Under the pieces are notes generated by a model. The model did not search any database, was not told where the DNA came from, and was given only the letters and a program-made list of their open reading frames with translations. The position numbers and the translations under genes were made by a program. DNA of 64,000 bases from Burkholderia sp. FERM BP-3421 (lineage in GTDB: Bacteria; Pseudomonadota; Gammaproteobacteria; Burkholderiales; Burkholderiaceae): assembly GCF_028657905.1 (NCBI RefSeq), contig NZ_CP117782.1, forward strand, positions 682,001 through 746,000, given 5' to 3'. Below, piece by piece: positions 1 to 8,046 of this stretch. Positions within the stretch are counted from its first letter, which is position 1. The number at the start of each line of letters is the position of its first letter.

Positions 1-335
1 GTTCTTCCGCTTTACGTTCCCGATCATTTTCAGCGTCGAACGAATTGAAGGTTTTCGATCTATTTCCCGATATTGTTCATGAATATGGCGCGATCATTTG
101 CTCTAACGCAATGAAATCGACCTCCGCCCCACCCCTGAAGATGCGTTAAGATCGCAGCTGCATCGGGGTGGGTTTTCCCGGCGCCACGAAACAAAAATTC
201 CCCGGTATCGGTGAAGCCAACTATCCGGAGACGATTTCAACCACGCACGGCGAGCGCCGCGCCAATTCCCGCTCACGAGACGGCCGCTCGCGAGTGATGC
301 GCTCGGCGGGAACACGGGAAACGCGAACCAGCTCC
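1..335. other. Upstream region of sensor kinase, no gene seen
   Basis: The first ~130 bases are clearly richer in A+T than the rest of the window, which fits a promoter region. The kinase reading frame stays open back to a GTG at 168, but the residues encoded between 168 and 335 are Arg/Ser/Gly-rich and unlike a membrane protein start, so I treat this stretch as leader. No other convincing reading frame or RNA gene is visible. Confidence 0.45.
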
Positions 336-1781
336 ATGTACTCGTTATTGCCTGCCTTCGTATCGGCGCTGTTTCTCGGGTTCGGCACCTACGTGCTGAT
401 CACGGAGGGGGCGACGCGCGTATCGATCCCGTTCGCCGTGATGTGCGTCACGACCTTCGTGTGGCAAGGCACCTGGGCGCTGCTGTTCCAGGCCACGAGC
501 CCCGATCTCGCGGGCCTGCTCGTCAAGATCGGCTATCTGTTCATCCTGTTCCTGCCGACCACCTTCTATCACTTCGTCGTCGAGGTCGTCGCGCGCCGCG
601 ACGAGCGGCCGCTGCTGCTCGCGTCGTATGCGCTGAGCGCCGTGCTGGCGGTGCTGCTCGTCACGAGCAACGAAGTCGTCGACGGCTTCGGTTCCTATTT
701 CTTCGGCTATTACCCGCGCGCCGGGCGGCTGCATCCGCTGCACGTCGCGCAGACGGTCTTCCTGGTCTGCCGCGCCGCCTGGCTGCTGCTGCGTGCGCGG
801 CGCAAGATCACCAACGCCGGTTCGCGGCGGCTGCTCGATCTGTGCCTCGTCAGTCTCGGGCTGTATTCGCTCGCGGCCACCGACTACCTTGTCAACTACG
901 GCTACGAGCTGTATCCGCTGGGCGTGCTGTTCATCACCGTCAGCCTGGGCATGCTGGCCGTGTCGATCGTGCGCTATGGGCTGATGGGGCCGTACCTGAC
1001 GCTCGCGACGGTCGCGCACGAGGTCGCCACGCCGCTCGCGACGATCGGCCTGCATGCCGACGAATTGCGCCACGCGCTGCCCGAGCTGATGCGCGGCTAC
1101 CGCCTGGCGGTGGAGCATCGCCTGGTCGACGACCGGCTCGACACCGCCGAGGAGCCCGAGCGGCTGCCCGCGCTGGTGTCCGCGATCCGTCGCCACGTCG
1201 ACAGCACCAATACCGTGGTCGAGATGTCGCTCGCCTCGCTGACCCTGAACCGGCTCGACAAGCGCAGCTTCGCGGTCCACTCGGTGGGCGCGTGCGTCGA
1301 GGCGGCGCTTGAACGCTATCCGTTCCGGGACGGCGAGCGCGCGCTCGTGTCCGTCGCGCAGATCGATCCGGAGATCCGCTTCTCCGGTTCCGACACGCTG
1401 CTCATGTTCGTGTTGTTCAACCTGCTGAAAAATGCGATCCAGGCGATTCATTCGGTGGGCGAGGGCCGCATCGAGATCGCCGCCTATCGCAGCGAGGGCT
1501 TTTGCGTGCTGCGCTTCAGCGACAGCGGGCCGGGCATTGCGCCCGATGTCCTGCCGCAGATCTTCGATCCGTTCTATTCGACCAAGGCGCACGGCCGCGG
1601 CACGGGCGTCGGCCTGACGTTCTGCCGGCGCGTGTGCGAGGCGTTCGGCGGCGGCATTGCGTGCGAATCGGCGCAGGGCGTGCGCACCACCTTCACGCTG
1701 CAGTTGCCGGAGCCGGGGTCGGCGGCAGACCGCAGGCTTCGCGATCTGCCGCAACCGTCCGGAGACTATCGGATCGGGTGA
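336..1781 (+). CDS. CqsS/LqsS/JqsS-like membrane sensor histidine kinase
   Basis: A 481-residue membrane histidine kinase without a C-terminal receiver. The first ~210 residues form about six hydrophobic segments with short loops and no periplasmic sensor domain. A kinase core follows. The H-box is AHEVATPL, with the phospho-acceptor His near residue 228. The N-box region reads GSDTLL then LFNLLKNA, and the ATP lid motifs are DSGPGIAP and GTGVGLTFCRR. From memory of Vibrio CqsS, the stretches around STNTVVEMSLAS, the HSV segment and GSDTLL...LFNLLKNA match that family closely; this family senses alpha-hydroxyketone autoinducers. LqsS and JqsS likewise lack the receiver. The ATG at 336 is preferred because the hydrophobic segments begin there; the ATG at 297 and GTG at 168 are alternatives. 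It converges on the thioesterase gene and probably works with the response regulator at 2520. The ligand is inferred, not shown. Confidence 0.8.
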   Translation: MYSLLPAFVSALFLGFGTYVLITEGATRVSIPFAVMCVTTFVWQGTWALLFQATSPDLAGLLVKIGYLFILFLPTTFYHFVVEVVARRDERPLLLASYALSAVLAVLLVTSNEVVDGFGSYFFGYYPRAGRLHPLHVAQTVFLVCRAAWLLLRARRKITNAGSRRLLDLCLVSLGLYSLAATDYLVNYGYELYPLGVLFITVSLGMLAVSIVRYGLMGPYLTLATVAHEVATPLATIGLHADELRHALPELMRGYRLAVEHRLVDDRLDTAEEPERLPALVSAIRRHVDSTNTVVEMSLASLTLNRLDKRSFAVHSVGACVEAALERYPFRDGERALVSVAQIDPEIRFSGSDTLLMFVLFNLLKNAIQAIHSVGEGRIEIAAYRSEGFCVLRFSDSGPGIAPDVLPQIFDPFYSTKAHGRGTGVGLTFCRRVCEAFGGGIACESAQGVRTTFTLQLPEPGSAADRRLRDLPQPSGDYRIG

Positions 1782-1791
1782 ATCACGGCGC

Positions 1792-2289
1792 TCAGAGAGT
1801 CGCCATATCGGTGCTCAGTTCATATTCCTCGACCCGCGCGAGGATGCCGGCCGGGAAGCGGCGAATGCGCTTGTCCGGACCGGCGAACAGGATCTGCTGG
1901 TAGCCCATCGACACCGGGCGGCCGTCCACGTAGAAGCGGAACAGCAGGTACGCCGAGCACTGCCTGACCTTGACGGTGTTCAGGTAGCAGTCGACCCGCT
2001 GGAACGGGAACGTTTCCTGGACATATTCCTGGTGCGCGCGCTTCGTGATGAAACTGCCGCCCGCGCCCAACAGGTTGTTGTCGATGCACTCGTGGAACCA
2101 GCGTTCGCGGCAGATGCCCTGCCATTCGAAATAACGCGCGAAATAGGTGTTCATGAAGGCATTCGAATCCTTGAGATAGATATCGATCACATGGTGAAAA
2201 GTCTTGTGAGCGGTCACGTCCATGCCGTCGGGCGTCAGCAGTGCCGGGCCACGGGAGAGCAGGGCGGGAATAGCGTCGCGATTCAACAT
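1792..2289 (-). CDS. Hot-dog fold acyl-CoA thioesterase-like protein
   Basis: A 165-residue protein of the 4-hydroxybenzoyl-CoA thioesterase type. The segment around residues 38-56 (YLKDSNAFMNTYFARYFEW) corresponds to the family's D-x-D/N...N..RY.E catalytic loop, with Asp41 as the likely catalytic acid. The second half has the alternating strands expected of a single hot-dog domain. It is probably cytoplasmic, cleaving an acyl-CoA or acyl-carrier thioester; the acyl group is unknown. It is encoded on the opposite strand, tail to tail with the kinase (10 bases apart) and head to head with the response regulator, so it shares that regulator's promoter region. Its place inside a putative hydroxyketone-sensing locus suggests, by inference only, a link to acyl-CoA supply or turnover of the signal. 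Confidence 0.7.
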   Translation of the reverse strand: MLNRDAIPALLSRGPALLTPDGMDVTAHKTFHHVIDIYLKDSNAFMNTYFARYFEWQGICRERWFHECIDNNLLGAGGSFITKRAHQEYVQETFPFQRVDCYLNTVKVRQCSAYLLFRFYVDGRPVSMGYQQILFAGPDKRIRRFPAGILARVEEYELSTDMATL

Positions 2290-2519
2290 GATCAGGTCCT
2301 CGTAAACATCGCTACAGGCGGTAGCAGCGCATTCCCCCTGTATTGGCGGAATGACGGATTCTTACCGCCTTTATCCGGCGTGATAGCGAAGCCTTGGCGT
2401 GGCGGCCGGCGCGCGCGGGCGCGGGGGCTTGCCGATATTCCGGACGGCGCTGGATAATCGGGGCGCGGCTTGATTCGTTTATCGTTTGCGCGCGTAACTT
2501 TCTTTTTCCCGAGGCAGAA
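2290..2519. promoter_or_regulatory. Divergent promoter region, thioesterase / response regulator
   Basis: About 230 bases separate the divergent starts of the thioesterase (ATG at 2289, minus) and the response regulator (ATG at 2520, plus). The part nearest the regulator is A+T-richer than its surroundings and carries the purine-rich ribosome-binding sequence GAGGCAG just before 2520. No clear -35/-10 pair was identified. Confidence 0.4.
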
Positions 2520-3503
2520 ATGAGCTCCTTTGTCAGGCAACCGATGTTTCACCCGGTATCAGTTGTCTTTCTCGACGATAGTGCGGATTTTCTCGATGGC
2601 TTGCGGGGACGCTTCCGGGATCGGGAATTGAATCGGTTTTTCACGCGCCCGAGGGCCGCGCTCGATTTCATGACGTCGCGCGATCGCGCGGTGCCCGTGG
2701 CCCGCATCGCGGGCGCCGATTACTCGGAAGTCGAGAAGGGCGGCAGCAACGCGCTGGGGCGCGATGCGCTCGACGATGCGTCGCGCTTCGAGGAGGTCGC
2801 CGCGGTGGTGGTCGACTACGAGATGCCGGAGATCGACGGGCTGCGTTTCCTGACCTCGCTCGAGGGCGCCGTGTGCACGCGGATCCTGCTGACGGGCGCG
2901 GCGGGCGATCGCGAGGCGGTGGATGCGTTCAACGCCGGGCTCATCGACTTCTATCTGAGGAAGAGCGATCCCGGCATGCCGGGCAAGCTCACGGCCGCGC
3001 TGGCGGAGGCGAAGAAGAAGCACTGCGCGCTGCGCGGCCACATCAGCGTGCACGACATCGGCGCGACCTACTGCGATCCGCGCGTCGTTCGCCTGCTCGA
3101 CGAGCGGGTCGCGCGCGGCGAGATCGTCGAATACTACTGGCGGCCCGAGCAGAATGCGGTGCTGATGTTCGACGACGCCGGGCAGGCGTCGGTGTTCGTG
3201 GCCTGGGATGCCGACGAATGGTCGTTCCAGTGCGACACCGCGGCGGATGCCGGCGCGCCGTCGCGGCTGCACCGCGGCATGGCGGAGCGGAGGATCATGC
3301 CGCTGTTCTGGCCGCATCAGGCGTACCGGCCCGAGCTGATCGGGGTCCGTTCGGCCGAGCCGCTGCCGGTGCCGGAGTGGGCGGGCGCGTCCTACTGCGT
3401 GGCGCCGCTCGACGCCGACGAGCTGGCGCCTGCGTGGCTGAGCTTCGCCGGCTGGCGGCGCGCGAAGCGCGACGCGGCGGCCGCGGACGGCGGGCGGTCG
3501 TAA
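2520..3503 (+). CDS. LqsR-like response regulator, receiver plus unclassified output domain
   Basis: A 327-residue protein with an N-terminal receiver domain. It shows the acidic pair DD (residues 19-20), the phospho-acceptor Asp near residue 99 in VVVDYEMPEIDG, the LLTGA strand and a conserved Lys in LRKSD. The acceptor lies ~40 residues later than in ordinary receivers because of an insertion after the second strand (about residues 45-85). LqsR of Legionella also has a late acceptor, Asp108 as I recall. The remaining ~180 residues are not a helix-turn-helix, GGDEF or other output domain I can name. The ATG at 2520 is chosen over an upstream in-frame start because it is preceded by GAGG. Pairing with the kinase at 336 is inferred from proximity and family. 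Confidence 0.72.
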   Translation: MSSFVRQPMFHPVSVVFLDDSADFLDGLRGRFRDRELNRFFTRPRAALDFMTSRDRAVPVARIAGADYSEVEKGGSNALGRDALDDASRFEEVAAVVVDYEMPEIDGLRFLTSLEGAVCTRILLTGAAGDREAVDAFNAGLIDFYLRKSDPGMPGKLTAALAEAKKKHCALRGHISVHDIGATYCDPRVVRLLDERVARGEIVEYYWRPEQNAVLMFDDAGQASVFVAWDADEWSFQCDTAADAGAPSRLHRGMAERRIMPLFWPHQAYRPELIGVRSAEPLPVPEWAGASYCVAPLDADELAPAWLSFAGWRRAKRDAAAADGGRS

Positions 3504-4087
3504 GCGCCGCTCCTGCCTGCATCCGCCCGTCGTCGCGCTGAGCGCGGCGACGGGTTCCTTCGTCGGGATGCCCGGCGCACGCCGTGCCGATGCGATGCGG
3601 CGCGCGTGTCGACTTCCAGCGTGTTCGATTCGTCCAAGGCTGGCGCGCCGCGGCGCTGCCGGCTCGTCGGCACGCGTCGATATTCGGCGCGGCCGGCGCC
3701 GTGGTCGGGGCAAGCCGCATCGCATTCGCGAGCCGCACAGAGCGGCCGGCGGCGATCCGCGCGGCCGGCCCGCGCGCCGATGCGCAGCGCGCGAGCAGCC
3801 GCGGCAGGGCGGGCGTGAGCGCGACGTCTGATATCCGGGCGGGCGACTGGGCCAGCGTGGTGGTCATCGGCGCGGCGCGACCTTGGGCGCGCCGTCCGCG
3901 AGATTCGCGCATGCGGTGAAGGCGCCGCGCGCGACCCTGTCGCGCGTGCCGGCTCCATCGCGGGCAGCACCGCATCGGTGGTCGTATTCGCGCACGTCTC
4001 CGAACGTGGGGCGTCGACCGTGCCGCGTCCGATGCCGGCCAAAGGACGGTGACGCGGCCGTCGCCTCGCGCGACGTCCGCGCGCGGG
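3504..4087. other. 584-base GC-rich gap, no gene seen
   Basis: The stretch between the response regulator and fabV has only Arg/Ala/Ser-rich reading frames on both strands, typical of non-coding GC-rich DNA. No RNA gene, repeat or mobile-element end is visible. It may be a decayed gene, but no recognisable residue pattern remains. Confidence 0.4.
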
Positions 4088-5278
4088 TCAGACGAGGTGC
4101 CGCAGCGGCGCGTCGGTCGCGACGTCCGCGTCGTAGTCGATGCCGGGAATGTCGAAGCCGAACAGGCGCAGGAATTCGTGCTTGTAGCCGGCGAAGTCGG
4201 TCAGCTCGTACAGGTTGGCGTCGCTCACCTGGTTCCACAGCGCCTGGACCTGAGCCTGCACGTCGGCGTCGAGTTCCTTGCCGTCGGCGCGCAGGCGGCC
4301 CACCTCGTCGAGGCGCGGGTTCGCGCCGTACAGGCTGTCCAGGTACAGGCCATGAACCTGCTCGATGCAGCCTTCGTGCGTGCCGCGCGCCTTCATCACC
4401 TTGAACAGCAGCGACAGGTAGAGCGGCATCATCGGGATCGCCGAGCTGGCCTGCGTGACCACGGCCTTCAGCACCGCCACGCGCGCGTCGCCGCCGCGCG
4501 CGGCGAGCGTGTCGCGGATCGCGAGCACCTTGTGGTCGAGATCCTGCTTGGCCGCGCCGATCGAACCGTGCCAGTAGATGTCGTGCGTGATTTTCTCGCC
4601 GAGGTAGGTGAACGCGGTGGTCTTCGCGCCGGGCGCGAGCACGTCGGCCGCGAGCAGCGCGTCGATCCACATCTGCCAGTCCTCGCCGCCCATCACCGCG
4701 ACGGTGGCGTCGATCTCGTCCTGGGTCGCGGGTTCGAGCTGCGTGTCGCGGATCGTCTCGCGGTCGGTGTCGAGGCCGCGCAGCTTGACGGCGCGGCCGA
4801 CCGGCTTGAGCGTCGACGTGAAGGTCTCGCCCGTGCGCGGATGCGTGCGGCGCGGCGCGGCGAGGCTGTAGACGACGAGGTCCACCTGGCCGAGGTCGCG
4901 GCGGATCGTCTCGATGGTCTTCTGCTTGATCTCGTCGGAGAACGCGTCGCCGTTGAGGCTGGCCGCATACAGGCCGGCCTCGTCCGCGCGCTGCTCGAAC
5001 GCGACGCTGTTGTACCAGCCGGCCGTGGCGGGCTTGTCGGCGGCGCCGGGGCGTTCGAAGAACACGCCGAGCGTTGCGGCGCCGTAGCCGAATGCGGCGC
5101 TGATGCGGGCGGCCAGCCCGTAGCCGGTCGACGCGCCGATCACCAGCACCTTCTTCGGTCCGTCGCCGTGCGGCGCGTGGGCGCGCACGTAGTCGATCTG
5201 GGCGTCGACATTCGCCGCGCATCCGGTCGGATGCGCGGTCACGCAGATGAAGCCGCGCACGCGCGGTTTGACGATCAT
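4088..5278 (-). CDS. fabV: Enoyl-ACP reductase FabV (NADH)
   Basis: A 396-residue FabV-type trans-2-enoyl-ACP/CoA reductase, the expected family length (~400). It catalyses the last reductive step of each fatty-acid elongation cycle. The N-terminal Rossmann motif GASTGYGLA lies near residues 48-56, and the catalytic Tyr-x8-Lys of FabV is present in YLSLLFKVMK (FabI uses Tyr-x6-Lys). The start at 5278 gives MIVKPRVRGF, the usual FabV N-terminus, and is preceded by GAGG; the longer open frame upstream is not family-like. FabV enzymes are known for poor inhibition by triclosan. A second enoyl reductase, FabI, is encoded at 23669-24460. The gene appears monocistronic. Confidence 0.95.
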   Translation of the reverse strand: MIVKPRVRGFICVTAHPTGCAANVDAQIDYVRAHAPHGDGPKKVLVIGASTGYGLAARISAAFGYGAATLGVFFERPGAADKPATAGWYNSVAFEQRADEAGLYAASLNGDAFSDEIKQKTIETIRRDLGQVDLVVYSLAAPRRTHPRTGETFTSTLKPVGRAVKLRGLDTDRETIRDTQLEPATQDEIDATVAVMGGEDWQMWIDALLAADVLAPGAKTTAFTYLGEKITHDIYWHGSIGAAKQDLDHKVLAIRDTLAARGGDARVAVLKAVVTQASSAIPMMPLYLSLLFKVMKARGTHEGCIEQVHGLYLDSLYGANPRLDEVGRLRADGKELDADVQAQVQALWNQVSDANLYELTDFAGYKHEFLRLFGFDIPGIDYDADVATDAPLRHLV

Positions 5279-5821
5279 GGGAGCCTCATGGGAGTGAGCC
5301 GGCCGGTCGGTCGGCGGGAGTGCGTGCATTCTATCCGAGGCCGCGCGGGCGGGCGCGCCGGCCCGCGCGGCGCAGCGGCGGACCGAAGAATCATGACGTC
5401 GCATGACATATATTTCTATTTCCTTTCAAAAAGAAACCCATTGTTCGCATAGTTCGCTATCATGTCGACAAACAATCATTTCTAGTCCGAGAATAATCAT
5501 GAGAGACGTTCCGATTGCGTCGGCCATTGCGCCGGCGGGCGGGCGGCCGCACCGCAAGGGCCAGCGGCGCGCGCGCACCTACCGACCTCCATCGGCCGAC
5601 GGCGCTTGAGTGCCCGGCCGGTCCGCCGCGCGCGCGGGTTCGCGCACGGCGCAGCGCTTCACGCTTCACTTCTCGCCGCTTTGTTTTTCCATCACCAGGC
5701 CGGTCTGGTGAGGCGAGCCTACGCGCGGCACGACCGCGCCCGTTCCCGCCCGTTTGACGAGGGCAACCCAGAGCAGGACAGCCAATACGTCATTGGCAAG
5801 CGAAAGTGACGAGGGACCAGG
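5279..5821. other. 543-base intergenic region, fabV / LysR
   Basis: This stretch lies between the divergently oriented fabV and the LysR gene at 5822 and contains an A+T-rich island at about 5400-5510. That composition fits promoters for either gene. Short open frames here, including one of 36 codons from 5500, have no ribosome-binding site or composition that supports them. No repeat or RNA gene is seen. Confidence 0.4.
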
Positions 5822-6700
5822 ATGGATTTGCAGGCGTTGAAGATCTTCAAGGCCGTTGCGGACGAGGGCGGCATTGCCCGCGCGGCCACCGTGCTGAACT
5901 GTGTGCAGTCCAATGTTTCGACCCGGCTGCGACAACTCGAGACCCGGCTGGGCATTCCGCTTTTCTATCGCGTCAACGGGCGCCTCGTCATCACGAATGA
6001 GGGCTCGCAATTGCTCGGCTACGCGGAGCGCATGCTGCAGCTGGCGGACGAGGCGCGTTCGATCGTGAAGGGCGGCGGCGAGCCCGCCGGGCGCCTGCGG
6101 ATCGGCGCGACCGAGGCCACCGCCGCCGCGCGCCTGCCGCGCATGCTGGCCGGGTTCCACCAGCGCTACCCGAAGGTCGACATGACGATCGAGACCGGCT
6201 CGATCGAGCAGATCACGCACGCCGTCATCGGCCATCGCCTCGACATCGCGCTCGTGCCCGCGCCGGTCACGTCCGACGAGCTGGCGGAGGAGGCGGCGTT
6301 CGACGAGGAACTGCTGCTGATCACCGACCACAGCCACCCGACCGTCACGTCGGCCGAGGACCTGCGCGGCTGCAGCTTCCTCGCGTTCCGTTCGGACGGC
6401 ACGCATCGCGCACGCTTCGAGAGCTGGCTGGAAGGCGCGGGGATCAAGCCGCGCATCGTGCTGGAGTTCGGCGCGCTCGAGGTCATCATCGCGTGCGTCG
6501 GCGCGGGCATGGGCGTGTCGCTGATGCCGCGCTCGCTGATCGAGCGCCGCGACCTGACGAATGTCATCAAGTGCCATGCCGTGCTGCCGGACGTCGCGCG
6601 CAATCGCGTGCACTTCGTCTGGCGCAAGGACATCGCGCGTCACAACGCGCGCGATGCGTTCGTGCGCAGCCTCAAGGGACAGGAGCTGCGCGTGTCGTGA
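5822..6700 (+). CDS. LysR-family transcriptional regulator (paralogue A)
   Basis: A 292-residue LysR regulator. The winged helix-turn-helix is at residues 1-60 (MDLQALKIFKAVADEGG, then CVQSNVSTRLRQLE as recognition helix), followed by a linker helix and a type-2 periplasmic-binding-like effector domain from about residue 90. It is a close paralogue of the LysR encoded convergently at 6731-7651: both share D-L-x-A-L-x-I-F-K-A-V, CVQSNVS, LQLADEAR and LRIGA in register. The effector domains are less alike, as expected for regulators that recognise related but different ligands. The two genes meet tail to tail over a 30-base hairpin. It may regulate the adjacent operon at 8047 together with its paralogue; that is inference from position. 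Confidence 0.9.
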   Translation: MDLQALKIFKAVADEGGIARAATVLNCVQSNVSTRLRQLETRLGIPLFYRVNGRLVITNEGSQLLGYAERMLQLADEARSIVKGGGEPAGRLRIGATEATAAARLPRMLAGFHQRYPKVDMTIETGSIEQITHAVIGHRLDIALVPAPVTSDELAEEAAFDEELLLITDHSHPTVTSAEDLRGCSFLAFRSDGTHRARFESWLEGAGIKPRIVLEFGALEVIIACVGAGMGVSLMPRSLIERRDLTNVIKCHAVLPDVARNRVHFVWRKDIARHNARDAFVRSLKGQELRVS

Positions 6701-6719
6701 CGCCGGCGGTGCGCCGGCG
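6701..6719. terminator. Hairpin between convergent LysR genes
   Basis: Perfect 8-base inverted repeat CGCCGGCG (6701-6708 and 6712-6719) around a GTG loop, filling the gap between the two stop codons. There is no T-tract, so if it terminates transcription it does so weakly or with Rho. Confidence 0.45.
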
Positions 6720-6730
6720 CGTCGAGGGAG

Positions 6731-7651
6731 TCAGGTGTCGCAGATGTCGCAGAGGTCGACGGGCGGCGCGAACAGGGCGGGCGGGGCGGCGTGGGCGCGC
6801 AGGCTGTCCGCGAGCAGGCGGTGGTCGGCGTCGTGCCGGCTGTCGCTGCGCCAGATCATCACCGTCCTGGCGAGCGCATATTTCTCGGGCAGCGGATGAC
6901 ACTGGATCTGATCCGTGAAGCCGAGCGTGTCGACCAGGGCGGCCGGCATGAGCGCGGCGCCGAGCCCGGCCGCGACGCAGCCGAGGATCGCCTCGGCGGT
7001 GTCGAACTCCTGCGTGCGCGACCACGGCACGCCGGCCTCGGCCATCCAGCGCTGCAGGCGGCTGCGGTACGCGCAGCCTTCGCGAAAGCCGATGATCATC
7101 GTGTTCGCGAGATCCTTGGCGCTGCGAATCACCGGGTGACGGCGATCGGTCAGCAGCACGAGCGCCTCCGCGTCGAGCTCGACTTGCTGAAGTTCCTCGT
7201 GCCGCACCGGGCCGACGACGAAACCGATGTCGAGCTCCTGCCCGAGCACGTCGCGCACGATGCTGCCGGAGGTGGCCACGTTCACGTGCAACTGCACCGC
7301 GGGATGCGTGCGATGGAATTCCGTCAAGGCATGCGGCAGCTGCAGCGTCGCCGTCGTCACGATCGCGCCGATGCGCAGCTCCGCGCAGGGCATGCCCGAT
7401 CCTTTCACCATCTGCCGCGCCTCGTCGGCGAGCTGCAACAGACGCACGGCATAGCCGTGCAGCACGACGCCGCGCGGGGTCACGGTCAGGCGCTTGCCGA
7501 CCCGTTCGAACAGCTGGGTGTCCAGCATGTCTTCCAGCTGCCTGATGCGCATCGATACGTTCGACTGAACGCAGTGCAGGCGCTCGGCGGCGCGCGCCAC
7601 GCCGCCTTCGTCGACGACCGCCTTGAATATCTGCAATGCCCTTAGATCCAT
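6731..7651 (-). CDS. LysR-family transcriptional regulator (paralogue B), divergent to operon
   Basis: A 306-residue LysR regulator with the helix-turn-helix at residues 1-60 (MDLRALQIFKAVVDEGG, CVQSNVSMRIRQLE) and an effector domain to about residue 290. The start at 7651 gives the same N-terminus as the paralogue at 5822, so the ten extra residues of the longer frame are discarded. The C-terminus has a Cys-containing tail (DLCDICDT) absent from the paralogue. It is transcribed away from the seven-gene operon beginning at 8047, with a 395-base A+T-rich region between. This is the usual LysR arrangement, so it is the best candidate for that operon's regulator and its own autoregulation. Confidence 0.9.
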   Translation of the reverse strand: MDLRALQIFKAVVDEGGVARAAERLHCVQSNVSMRIRQLEDMLDTQLFERVGKRLTVTPRGVVLHGYAVRLLQLADEARQMVKGSGMPCAELRIGAIVTTATLQLPHALTEFHRTHPAVQLHVNVATSGSIVRDVLGQELDIGFVVGPVRHEELQQVELDAEALVLLTDRRHPVIRSAKDLANTMIIGFREGCAYRSRLQRWMAEAGVPWSRTQEFDTAEAILGCVAAGLGAALMPAALVDTLGFTDQIQCHPLPEKYALARTVMIWRSDSRHDADHRLLADSLRAHAAPPALFAPPVDLCDICDT

Positions 7652-8046
7652 GCCATACGCCCCGCGATTTGCCCCACCCATCCATCGATGAATTTGAAAT
7701 TCCTCGTAATACGGGAAATTTCCTTTATTAGGATAGTTTCATTGCTTCTAAATCTGCGGGCAACTGTTTCTTGAAAAGCGAATGCATTATCAAAAATTTG
7801 AATTATCCCCATCGGTCACCTGTAAATAGAATTTGCCTGGTGATTGATGTCGAGGGCGGATTGCCTAATTCGACGCTGATCGCGTGGTAATTGGAGGCAT
7901 CCGATCCCCGTGCATTTGATAGGCCTGTAAGGTCCGTCGGGCGGGCTGGAGCGGTGCTGTCGCGAGACCAGCGCCGGGGGGAGGTTTTGTCTTTCGATTA
8001 TTGAATCCGGGTGTGGTGTATATGATTAAATAATTCGGGAACAAAT
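7652..8046. promoter_or_regulatory. Divergent control region, LysR-B / flavoprotein operon
   Basis: This 395-base gap is much richer in A+T than its surroundings and separates the LysR-B start from the operon start. It contains the perfect palindrome GGAAATTTCC at 7714-7723, close behind a related half (TTGAAATTCC at 7694-7703), a plausible operator near the LysR-B start. A+T-rich tracts at 7790-7805 and 8016-8040 could hold promoter elements. I could not assign a convincing -35/-10 pair for the operon, consistent with activator dependence. Operator assignment is inference. Confidence 0.5.

Noticed and set aside
3295..4042. Minus-strand open frames across the gap before fabV
   Set aside because: Composition is shadow-like, no ribosome-binding site, no recognisable motif.
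5500..5609. Possible 36-residue peptide
   Set aside because: No ribosome-binding site and a low-complexity product; nothing supports translation.
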